A stretch of 46,219 bases of DNA, from contig NZ_QRQC01000019.1 in assembly GCF_003475325.1 (NCBI RefSeq), positions 1-46,219 on the forward strand, written 5' to 3'. How positions within the stretch are numbered: the stretch's first letter is position 1; each line of letters begins with the position of its first letter. This document shows, one piece after another, positions 16,563-23,275 of the stretch. The position numbers and the translations under genes are program-made. This DNA is from Collinsella sp. AF33-16. Lineage in GTDB: Bacteria > Actinomycetota > Coriobacteriia > Coriobacteriales > Coriobacteriaceae. The notes under the pieces are model-generated. The model was not told the DNA's origin and did not search any database. It saw nothing but the letters and a program-made list of their open reading frames with translations.

Positions 16563-16606
16563 TTGGGGACGTTCTTTAATGACTGGTCGTTTAAGAACGT
16601 CCCCAA
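16563..16606. repeat. Long hairpin in the ecfS-ecfA intercistronic gap
   Basis: TTGGGGACGTTCTT (16563-16576) and AAGAACGTCCCCAA (16593-16606) are perfect complements; the interior (AATGAC-tg-GTCGTT with one G-T) continues the stem nearly to the tip. It sits 19 nt upstream of the ecfA start. Possible processing, attenuation or mRNA-stability element. Confidence 0.7.
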
Positions 16607-16649
16607 GAGCTAGTTGTTTGGGACAGTCTTTGTTGGTGGAGTGCGGAGA

Positions 16650-16750
16650 CGGCTTTACGAGGGGCCCCAGGTTGGCGCGAAAGAGGAGCGAAGCGTACTT
16701 GGGTACGCGAGCGACGAATGAACGCCAAGATGGGGTGGCTCGTAAAGCCG
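16650..16750. repeat. Palindromic element A1 (family A)
   Basis: Outer arms CGGCTTTACGAG (16650-16661) and CTCGTAAAGCCG (16739-16750) are perfect; inner GTTGGCG/CGCCAAG extends the pairing. The core (about 16676-16725) shares GGTACGCGAGCGACGA (16702-16717) and flanking bases with the element at 22265-22363, in opposite orientation. It lies immediately downstream of ecfS, within the operon. Confidence 0.75.
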
Positions 16751-16756
16751 AGCGGG

Positions 16757-17329
16757 TTAATTGAGCCTAAGGGCCTTCTGGATGGGCAAGTAGAGGGCAC
16801 CGACCAGAATGGCGTTAAAGACGGCGGTCATGGCGACGACGGGCAGCATAGCGGCGGCGAGCTCGCCCACCACGCCGAGCATGGCCATCTTGATGACCAT
16901 GAAGATGACGCCGGAGACAAAGGTGGTCAGGAAGGTTGCGACAATGGCGATCGCGGGCTTGACCTGACCGTTCTTGCCGGCGGCGTTGACGATGCCGGCC
17001 ATGAGCATGGCGGCGATGCCCTCGGCGGCAAAATCGACGAACGGCGAAGTGGTGGTGATCTGGATCACGGCAGCCGAGATGAGGCCAATGACGAGCGCCT
17101 GGCCGATGTTGGGGCGAATGACCAGGATGGTGAGGCAGAAGGCCGAGATGATAAACTCGGGGCTGATCATGCCGCCCGAGATGCCCGAGATGGCCTTGCC
17201 GACGGTGAAGTTGAGGATGAAGCCGGCGGCGAGCAGGATGGCGAGCAGGACGAGGGCGCGGACATCGAGTTTGCCGCGGTCGGCGGTCTGGACGGTGCGG
17301 GGTTGGGCGGCGGTGGTGTTCTGAGACAT
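16757..17329 (-). CDS. ECF transporter S component, probable tryptophan-specific
   Basis: A 190-residue membrane protein with about five or six hydrophobic helices (for example LVLLAILLAAGFILNF, FIISAFCLTILVI, AIAIVATFLTTFVSGVIF). The genes for the fused ATPase and EcfT follow, so it is the substrate-binding S subunit. Substrate is inferred from its leader: a short peptide with three consecutive Trp codons and a terminator, which indicates control by tryptophan supply; TrpP-like S components are known. Start ATG 17327-17329, with AAAGGA 8 nt upstream. I see no residue that by itself proves the substrate. Confidence 0.72.
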   Translation of the reverse strand: MSQNTTAAQPRTVQTADRGKLDVRALVLLAILLAAGFILNFTVGKAISGISGGMISPEFIISAFCLTILVIRPNIGQALVIGLISAAVIQITTTSPFVDFAAEGIAAMLMAGIVNAAGKNGQVKPAIAIVATFLTTFVSGVIFMVIKMAMLGVVGELAAAMLPVVAMTAVFNAILVGALYLPIQKALRLN

Positions 17330-17373
17330 GGTGAAAATCCTTTCGGAATGGGAGTGCAAGAGAAAAGCGGAGG

Positions 17374-17505
17374 CGCGTGATGCGAATGCGATCGGGCTCG
17401 AGATAGAAAAAGGCCCCCGGTCGAAACCGGAGGCCTTCCAATCACCTAGAGCGCAAAAACAGGCGTGAGGGACTCACTGTCGACCGATCGTATTCGCATC
17501 ACGCC
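17374..17505. repeat. Inverted repeat bridging the attenuator terminator
   Basis: The plus-strand segment 17374-17395 (GCGTGATGCGAATGCGATCG core) is complementary to 17484-17505, inside the leader-peptide gene, with one mismatch over 21 nt. The terminator at 17405-17435 lies between the arms, so read-through RNA could fold into a long helix. Confidence 0.7.
17405..17435 (-). terminator. Attenuator terminator of the ECF operon
   Basis: On the minus strand, GGCCTCCGGT-ttcg-ACCGGGGGCC followed by TTTTT, between the leader peptide and ecfS. A competing pairing is visible: TCACGCCT with AGGTGA just upstream of the terminator, and GGCGTGA (in the leader codons) with TCACGCC. Confidence 0.8.
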
Positions 17506-17542
17506 ACCACCAGTTGTTGAGAGACTTCATCGTGTTCTTCAT
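17474..17542 (-). CDS. Tryptophan-rich leader peptide of the ECF operon (22 aa)
   Basis: ATG 17540-17542 to TGA 17474-17476 encodes 22 residues beginning MKNTMKSLNN, with Trp-Trp-Trp at codons 11-13 and ending DANTIGRQ. SD AAGGAG is 9 nt before the ATG. It is followed by an intrinsic terminator and then the S-component gene, the standard layout of ribosome-mediated transcription attenuation. Low charged tRNA-Trp would stall the ribosome on the three TGG codons and favour read-through. No trp biosynthetic gene is near; the controlled function is transport. Confidence 0.85.
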   Translation of the reverse strand: MKNTMKSLNNWWWRDANTIGRQ

Positions 17543-17600
17543 GTTGGTGGCTCCTTTCGTGATGCCGTGGCGCGGTCGCACCTAGTTGCTGTTGCGCTGC

Positions 17601-17606
17601 ACTATA
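17601..17606 (-). promoter_or_regulatory. Candidate -10 box of the ECF operon
   Basis: TATAGT on the minus strand, 59 nt upstream of the leader-peptide ATG; the -35 is weak (TTCCCC at 18 nt). The rest of 17543-17681 contains an A/T-rich palindrome (about 17631-17649) and GGCGGG/CCCGCC (17652-17666), and no gene. Confidence 0.4.
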
Positions 17607-17681
17607 GCACAGCGAAGTGTGTGCGGGGAAATCTTTTTTAAAAAGATTTCAGGCGGGTTTCCCGCCGGTCAAAAGAGCGGG

Positions 17682-17721
17682 CTGAGCGGGCGAGGCTGCC
17701 ATTGCTGCCTTGCCCGCTCAG
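17682..17721 (-). terminator. Terminator of the C69 dipeptidase gene
   Basis: CTGAGCGGGC pairs perfectly with GCCCGCTCAG; on the minus strand the stem is followed by a TCTTTT run just after the stop codon. Confidence 0.75.
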
Positions 17722-17729
17722 CTAAGACG

Positions 17730-19658
17730 TTACTCCTTATTGCGACGGTAGAGGAAGTAACCGCCCGCGGAGATGACGGCAACGCCAGTGATGGCGAATG
17801 CAGCCACCACGCGGCCATCAAAACGATCACCGGTGGTGGGCAGGCCGCCCTTGGTGTTCGTCTTGTTGGTGGTTACCGTGGTCGTGGTGTCCGACTTGCC
17901 AGGCTTCTCGGGCTTGGTGGTGGGCTGCTCGGGCTTAGCGGGCTGCTCGGGGGTACCGGGCTGCTCGGGAGTGCCGGGCTGATCCGGGGTGACCGGGTCG
18001 GTGGCAAGGGCGTCCTTGGCGTAGGTGATGGACTCCTTGAGGCCGTTGGTCTCGGTATTCAGGTCGCTCGGGGTGAAGGGCTGGTCAAAGTTTCCTGCCT
18101 TCTGATAGGCGCGCATCTCCTGGAGCAGAGCCTTGCACTTCTTGTAGGTGTTCTCGGTAGCAGCATTGCCGGCCTTGTTGGCCAGGGCGGTGCGGCCCTC
18201 GGTGGTCGTTTCGGCCAGCATGGCGGCGTCAACTTCCTTGTTCTGCTCGATGAGCTCATTCTGGAGCGCGTCGAGGTAGGCGCGGACACCGACGCCAAGG
18301 GTGTCAGGGTTTTCAAAGCAGAGAGTGCTGATGTCCATGAGGACGTAGTTGATGGAGTTCTCCGGCTCCTCGTTGTTTACGATGTCTGCCTCATCGCAGT
18401 GATCGAAGGAGACGGTCTGATCGCTGAAGTACGGGCTGACCTCAGTCATCAGAGCGGAGTAGAAGGGGATGGCGACGGAGTACGCGGCGCGGGAGAGCAT
18501 CTCCCACTGGATGGTAGCGACTTCGGGATCAAGGCCGCGACGAATCTGGAAGAGGTTGATCTCGGTGTTGGTTTCGGTGCCGATGGCGTAGGCGCCGTCG
18601 GTGTTTGCGTTGAGGCCGGGAACCTTCTCGCCACGGTTGCCAAACGCGCGAATCATCTCAAAGGTGTTCCAGTTGGACTTACCGGGTTGGAAGAATAGCG
18701 GCTGCATTTCATTTACCATAGCGCCAACTTTAGCGCGCGGTTTTTTACTGGTGTCCTTTTTGATTTCATAGTCGGTGCCCTCGGCAAGCGGTGCGTCGAA
18801 GTAGGCACGGCCCTGGACATAGCGTGTCCAAGAATGCATGGCCTTTTCGCTAATTTCTTCACCATAGGTCTGGGCAACGTCGAACTGGCCATCGTCAAAG
18901 TACTTAGCAAAGCCCTTTTCCACGGGCATGGACTCGATGCCCTCGGAGTGGAGGCAGTTTGCACCGTCGTTGAGATTGACCTTGTAGTTGAGGTTGCCGA
19001 TGTTGGGGTTGAGCGACGCGACGTCATCGGTGAGCTTCATGGCTATCCACTGGTGGCCGGAAAGCGCGGCGAACAGCCAGGTCTCGTTGTTATCGGCGAT
19101 GATGAGCTGATCGTTGCCGCAGGCGCCCTGCTCGTCGATGATTTTGCCGAGGAGCTCGACACCCTCACGTGCCGTAGCGCTTTCGCCCAAGATGACGCTG
19201 CCGTAGCTATACTCGCCAATGCCAGTGTCGGTAAGGGGATCAGCCGCCTTAGCGTCTGCATTCATGTATGTGGTCAGCGTGGCGGAGCAGGATACACCTT
19301 TCTCATTGATGCCCGCTTCGGAGTAGGCATCCCAGCGTCCGTGCCACTGCGAAGGATGGTCGCGCACGTAACTATAGCGATACGTGGTATTGGGCGAGGT
19401 GTATGCGAATTCGGACTCGTCTGAGCCGTAGATATGGCCGGGACCATGTGAGGGTTCGATGCCGAAGTGCTTGAGATAGCGCTTGCCAAAGTCCTCGGCG
19501 CGGCCGTAGTACGTGTTGCCGTCGGCTGTTAGGTCTTTGCCCATGTACATCTGCGTGCAGGCGAGCGCAGAGGTCGGCATGGACATGATGGTTGCAGCTC
19601 CAAAGGCGAGGCCTATGCCTAGCTTCTTGAGCGCGTTGACGGGGTGAGTTTTCCTCAT
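17730..19658 (-). CDS. LPxTG-anchored C69-family dipeptidase
   Basis: A 642-residue surface protein. The signal peptide ends ...TSALA and is followed directly by CTQMYMGKDLTADGNTYYGR: in C69 (PepD) peptidases the N-terminal Cys freed by processing is the nucleophile, with Gly/Arg in the following motif, so secretion would both export and activate it. The catalytic domain spans about 34-440, then a helical region (about 450-560), Pro/Glu repeats (TPEQPG), and a sortase signal: LPTTGD, a hydrophobic helix and a RRNKE tail. It would hydrolyse dipeptides at the cell surface. SD GGGAGG precedes the ATG. No sortase gene is in the window. Confidence 0.9.
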   Translation of the reverse strand: MRKTHPVNALKKLGIGLAFGAATIMSMPTSALACTQMYMGKDLTADGNTYYGRAEDFGKRYLKHFGIEPSHGPGHIYGSDESEFAYTSPNTTYRYSYVRDHPSQWHGRWDAYSEAGINEKGVSCSATLTTYMNADAKAADPLTDTGIGEYSYGSVILGESATAREGVELLGKIIDEQGACGNDQLIIADNNETWLFAALSGHQWIAMKLTDDVASLNPNIGNLNYKVNLNDGANCLHSEGIESMPVEKGFAKYFDDGQFDVAQTYGEEISEKAMHSWTRYVQGRAYFDAPLAEGTDYEIKKDTSKKPRAKVGAMVNEMQPLFFQPGKSNWNTFEMIRAFGNRGEKVPGLNANTDGAYAIGTETNTEINLFQIRRGLDPEVATIQWEMLSRAAYSVAIPFYSALMTEVSPYFSDQTVSFDHCDEADIVNNEEPENSINYVLMDISTLCFENPDTLGVGVRAYLDALQNELIEQNKEVDAAMLAETTTEGRTALANKAGNAATENTYKKCKALLQEMRAYQKAGNFDQPFTPSDLNTETNGLKESITYAKDALATDPVTPDQPGTPEQPGTPEQPAKPEQPTTKPEKPGKSDTTTTVTTNKTNTKGGLPTTGDRFDGRVVAAFAITGVAVISAGGYFLYRRNKE

Positions 19659-19676
19659 TTTCCCTCCCAGCGTGCG

Positions 19677-19702
19677 AAAGCCCTCTGTCGCCAGAGGGCT
19701 TC
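19677..19702 (-). promoter_or_regulatory. Leader hairpin upstream of the C69 dipeptidase
   Basis: AAGCCCTCTG pairs with CAGAGGGCTT around a tight loop, then TTTC, about 18 nt before the start codon on the minus strand. It resembles a short terminator or a 5' stabilising hairpin. Confidence 0.5.
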
Positions 19703-19886
19703 AGCCAATAAAGACACCCCATTAGCGTAACGAATTGGAAACAATATTCATCTATGAAAGAAACCTACTCGATAAGCGTGATGAAATATGCGATGAGCGG
19801 TTAATTGTACTCAGTTTGTAGCTTTACTTTAATAAAGACGCCCTGCAATTACTGTAGACGAATAAAGTAGCTGGGAATGCCCGAAA

Positions 19887-19926
19887 TGAAAATCCCCCGC
19901 TGTTTGGCAAATGCATAAACAGCGGG
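19887..19926 (-). terminator. Terminator of the lipid-kinase operon
   Basis: CCCGCTGTTT and AAACAGCGGG form a perfect 10-bp stem; on the minus strand it is followed by ATTTT. The remaining gap 19703-19886 is A/T-rich and shows no gene. Confidence 0.8.
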
Positions 19927-19964
19927 AGAGTCGATAACTGGATGAATATCATACCAATGTGGAT

Positions 19965-20057
19965 TTACTTCTTTCGGCGGTGAATCACGTTGATGGCGTA
20001 ACCGACGAGCATGGCCAAGACGATGACAATAAAGCCGATCAGGGGATTGTCGTTCAT
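19965..20057 (-). CDS. Small single-pass membrane protein (30 aa)
   Basis: ATG 20055-20057 preceded by a perfect AGGAGG (5 nt spacing), ending TAA 19965-19967. It encodes 30 residues: a short polar start (MNDNPL), one hydrophobic helix (IGFIVIVLAMLVGYAINVI) and a basic tail (HRRKK), so the C-terminus should face the cytoplasm. It begins 9 nt after the lipid-kinase stop and ends just before that operon's terminator, so it is co-transcribed. Function unknown; it may anchor or modulate the lipid kinase. Confidence 0.7.
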   Translation of the reverse strand: MNDNPLIGFIVIVLAMLVGYAINVIHRRKK

Positions 20058-20066
20058 AGGGTCCTC

Positions 20067-20984
20067 CTATTTTCCGAGCGGGGAGAATTCGTCGACGATG
20101 AGGTCGAGGCATTGCGGAAGCGCGCGGGCTCCAAAGACGCCCGAATTGCTGGAGATAATCTCGCCATCGAACTGCATGCCCAGTGACGGGGTGCAGGTGA
20201 TCTTGGCTTCCTTGGTCTGGATGATCTTGAACTGTGGGCGCCCGAGTACCTTACCGGCGGGGTCAAGCGCAGCGGTGATCACAGTAGGCAGCAGCTGAAC
20301 GGTGCGCACGGGTTCGATGACCGCGATGTCGACCATGCCGTCGTTCATGCGGCAATCGGGGAACAGGTTGATGTCGTTTTGGATGACCGAGGTGTTGCCG
20401 GCCATGCAGCAGATGCCATCGAGCTCCTCGACAATGCCGTCATGCTCGATGGTAAAGTGCGCCACCGTGGGGTTGGGCGTGGCGAGCGCGGAGAGGAAGT
20501 AGGCGATCTCGCCGATGTCGTTTTTGGTGGGGGCGGCCTTCATCATGATCTCGGCGTCGAAGCCCGAGCCGGCGATGATGATAAAGCCGTGGCGCTTCTC
20601 GTTGCCGTTCTCGTCGAGCCAAAAGAGCTCGCCCATGTCCACTTTGACCGTGCGACCGGCGCGGCAGGCCTTGGCAAGTGCCGCTGCCTCGGGGGCATTA
20701 CCGATGTTGTTAAAGAACAGGCAGGCTGTGCCGGAGGGGAAGACGAGCGTGGGGACGCCGCATCCGCGCATTTGGTCGAGTACGTTGGAGACGGTGCCGT
20801 CGCCGCCCGAAATCACCACGCGATCAAACTCGCGCACGTCTGCCACGGCGTCTTCGGGTTCCATGCCATCGCCGATAAAACGCATCACGACCTCGTCGCC
20901 GCCCTGCGCGAGGGCGTGCGTGAATGCGTAGATTTCATCTGAGCTGGGGCCCGATGCCGGGTTGTGGATGATAAGGCAGCGCAT
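20067..20984 (-). CDS. Diacylglycerol/lipid kinase family protein (DagK/YegS-like)
   Basis: A 305-residue protein starting CLIIHNPASGPSS, with the catalytic GGDGT motif (VVISGGDGTVSNVL) and FPSGTACLFFNNIGN, the nucleotide-binding features of the diacylglycerol kinase catalytic domain. The C-terminal half has the family's beta-rich fold (NINLFPDCRMNDGMVDIAVI). It probably phosphorylates diacylglycerol or a related lipid for phospholipid recycling. It is the first gene of a two-gene operon with the 30-residue membrane protein. Confidence 0.87.
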   Translation of the reverse strand: MRCLIIHNPASGPSSDEIYAFTHALAQGGDEVVMRFIGDGMEPEDAVADVREFDRVVISGGDGTVSNVLDQMRGCGVPTLVFPSGTACLFFNNIGNAPEAAALAKACRAGRTVKVDMGELFWLDENGNEKRHGFIIIAGSGFDAEIMMKAAPTKNDIGEIAYFLSALATPNPTVAHFTIEHDGIVEELDGICCMAGNTSVIQNDINLFPDCRMNDGMVDIAVIEPVRTVQLLPTVITAALDPAGKVLGRPQFKIIQTKEAKITCTPSLGMQFDGEIISSNSGVFGARALPQCLDLIVDEFSPLGK

Positions 20985-21082
20985 ACTTACGTTCCCGTTC
21001 TGTGACTAACCGAGTATAGTTGTAAGGCAATGCCGATATCCTACCCGTGTTTTTCGGGCCTAACCTTATTCGATGGGTTGAT

Positions 21083-22216
21083 ATGTACATTTCCACACAT
21101 CAGGCTCTACTCGACTTTTGTCAGCGCGCCCGTGAGTTTGACACGATTGCCGTCGATACCGAGTTTTTGCGCGAGCGCACGTTCCATCCGCGCCTGTGCC
21201 TGGTCCAGATTGCCACTCCTGCCGAGAGCGTCGCGGTTGATCCGCTGGTGATCGACGACCTGTCTCCCTTGGCCGAACTCATGGCCGACGAGAGCGTGAC
21301 CAAGGTGTTCCATGCTTGCTCGCAGGACATGGAAGTTATGCTTCATACCGTAGGCGTGTTGCCGCGTCCGATTTTTGACACGCAGGTGGCCGCCGCCTTT
21401 TTAGGCGAGCGCCAGCAGATTTCCTACGGCGCGCTCGTGCAGACGTTTTGCGGCGTCTCGCTGCCCAAGACTGAGTCGCTGACCGACTGGTCGCGTCGCC
21501 CGCTGACCGATAAGCAGATTGAGTACGCGATCGATGACGTCAAGTACCTGATCGTCGCCTATACCGAGATGATGAGCCGTCTGCGCGAGCTGGGCCGCGT
21601 GGACTGGGTACTCGACGAGTTGCGCCCGCTGGCTGACGAGTCGCACTATCGCGCCGATCGCCACGAGGCGTTCCGCAAGGTCAAGCGCATCAATTCGTGC
21701 AGCCGTCACCAGCTGGGTATCGCGCGCGAGCTCGCCGCCTGGCGCGAGGACCGCGCCGAGCGCCGTAACATCCCGCGCAAGTGGGTCATGTCCGACGACA
21801 CGCTGCTTGCGCTCGTTAAGCGCAATCCCGTCCGCGTTGAGGAGTTCCGTAGCATTCGCGGTACCGACCAGCTGGGGGAGCGCGACGTGGACGGTGCGCT
21901 CATGGCCATCAAGCGCGGCGCGAGCTGCCCGCACGATCGCCTGCCGCTCATGGTGCGCGGACACCGTCAGATCTCGCCGGAGCTGGAGAGCGTGACGGAC
22001 CTGATGTATGCGCTCATCCGCCTGGTTGCCGAGCGCTCGGGGGTGGCGACCTCGGTCATTGCCTCGCGCGATGACCTGGCCGATTACATCGAGCATCCTG
22101 AGCAAAGCCCCCTGCGCGAAGGCTGGCGTTTTGAGCTTGTGGGTTCGCGCCTGGACGATCTGCTTTCCGGCAATATGGGGCTCACCGTGAAGGACGGAAA
22201 GATTGAGTTGTTATAG
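21083..22216 (+). CDS. rnd: Ribonuclease D
   Basis: A 377-residue DEDDy 3'-5' exonuclease: Exo I DTEFLRE, Exo II with HACSQDMEVM, Exo III YAIDDVKYL. The C-terminal half carries one or two HRDC-like helical domains (RELAAWREDRAERRNIPRKWVM). It trims tRNA 3' ends. ATG 21083 (MYISTHQAL) is chosen because it fits the family N-terminus; upstream in-frame codons from 21047 lack homology. It is divergent from the lipid kinase; a TATAGT -10-like box lies at about 21014. Confidence 0.9.
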   Translation: MYISTHQALLDFCQRAREFDTIAVDTEFLRERTFHPRLCLVQIATPAESVAVDPLVIDDLSPLAELMADESVTKVFHACSQDMEVMLHTVGVLPRPIFDTQVAAAFLGERQQISYGALVQTFCGVSLPKTESLTDWSRRPLTDKQIEYAIDDVKYLIVAYTEMMSRLRELGRVDWVLDELRPLADESHYRADRHEAFRKVKRINSCSRHQLGIARELAAWREDRAERRNIPRKWVMSDDTLLALVKRNPVRVEEFRSIRGTDQLGERDVDGALMAIKRGASCPHDRLPLMVRGHRQISPELESVTDLMYALIRLVAERSGVATSVIASRDDLADYIEHPEQSPLREGWRFELVGSRLDDLLSGNMGLTVKDGKIELL

Positions 22217-22223
22217 GTATATA

Positions 22224-22251
22224 GTTACGCGGTTTTACCAAACCGCGTAAC
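22224..22251 (+). terminator. Hairpin after rnd
   Basis: GTTACGCGGTTT and AAACCGCGTAAC, 12 bp with a 4-nt loop, 8 nt after the stop codon. Its left half, read in reverse, recurs as a 21-nt match at 2021-2041. Confidence 0.6.
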
Positions 22252-22264
22252 AGCTCGACGCTGC

Positions 22265-22363
22265 AAACGGCCGAGAGCGAGCAATCTGACGTTCAATCGT
22301 CGCTCGCGTACCAAAGTACGCGTCGCTTCTCTTTCACGTCACCTTGCTCGCTCTCGGCCGTTT
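22265..22363. repeat. Palindromic element A2 (family A)
   Basis: Perfect 20-bp arms AAACGGCCGAGAGCGAGCAA (22265-22284) and their complement (22344-22363). The core shares TCGTCGCTCGCGTACC (22297-22312) with the reverse complement of 16702-16717, plus most flanking bases. The arms are unrelated to those of the other copy. It lies between rnd and the metallopeptidase gene. Confidence 0.78.
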
Positions 22364-22455
22364 TCGCTGACAATGCCTAAACATCGATGCTGACTTGCCT
22401 GCTGGGCGAGTGGGTAGAATGCCTCCAACGTGTAACTCGATTTGGAGGAATTCGC

Positions 22456-23160
22456 ATGCCCTATTACTATGGATATGGCTTTGGCATCGACCCGCTGTAC
22501 CTGCTGGTTGTTCTTGTCTGCACGGTGCTTGGCCTTGCTGCGCAGAGCTATATCAATTCGACGTACAAGACGTGGTCCAAGGTTCGCTCGGACGGCGACA
22601 CGGGTGCCACGGTCGCTCGCCGCATGCTCGACGCCAACGGCTGCAATGCCGTGGGTATCAAGGGCGTCGCTGGTGAGCTTACCGACCATTACAACCCGCA
22701 GGACAATAACCTGTATCTGTCGGATTCCAACCGTTCGGGCGGCTCGGTCGCAAGCGTTGCTGTCGCTTGTCACGAGGCAGGCCATGCCGCGCAGCGTCAA
22801 AGCGGCTATGCCATGATGAAGGTACGTACCGCCCTCGTGCCGGTCGTCAACTTTACCCAGAACACCTGGACCATCGTGCTGCTCATGGGCCTGTTTATGA
22901 ACATCGCGGGACTCACGACCATCGCGCTGATCTTCTTCTCGTTTAGCGTGCTGTTCCAGCTCGTTACGCTGCCGGTCGAGATTGATGCCAGCCGCCGCGC
23001 CGTGGCGTACATCGAGCAGTCGGGCATGAGCTCCAAGCAGGTCAACGGTGCCAAGAAGGTGCTGACGGCCGCCGCGCTTACCTATGTGGCTGCGGCGCTC
23101 ACCTCGATTATTCAGCTGCTCTATCTTATGGCTCGCTACAACAGAAACTCCAACCGATAA
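22456..23160 (+). CDS. Zinc metallopeptidase, YugP family
   Basis: A 234-residue membrane protein: a Tyr/Gly-rich start (PYYYGYGFGID), an N-terminal helix (about residues 12-32), the zinc motif CHEAGHAAQ (residues about 99-107), and three further helices in the C-terminal half. The PF04298 family has this HExGH arrangement; its substrate is unknown, possibly membrane protein quality control. GGAGG is 7 nt before the ATG. Confidence 0.85.
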   Translation: MPYYYGYGFGIDPLYLLVVLVCTVLGLAAQSYINSTYKTWSKVRSDGDTGATVARRMLDANGCNAVGIKGVAGELTDHYNPQDNNLYLSDSNRSGGSVASVAVACHEAGHAAQRQSGYAMMKVRTALVPVVNFTQNTWTIVLLMGLFMNIAGLTTIALIFFSFSVLFQLVTLPVEIDASRRAVAYIEQSGMSSKQVNGAKKVLTAAALTYVAAALTSIIQLLYLMARYNRNSNR

Positions 23161-23176
23161 CAAATTGGGTCGCTGG

Positions 23177-23206
23177 GCGCCGCGGGAATTTGTGTCCCCG
23201 CGGCGC
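23177..23206. terminator. GC-rich hairpin before xseA
   Basis: GCGCCGCGGG pairs perfectly with CCCGCGGCGC after the metallopeptidase stop. There is no T-run, so termination would be weak or factor-dependent. Confidence 0.5.
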
Positions 23207-23275
23207 TGTACTATGTGTTGGACTTGAATTTGCGCAGGGCCAGAGCCTTTGTGCACGATGACGAAAGGAGGCTGC

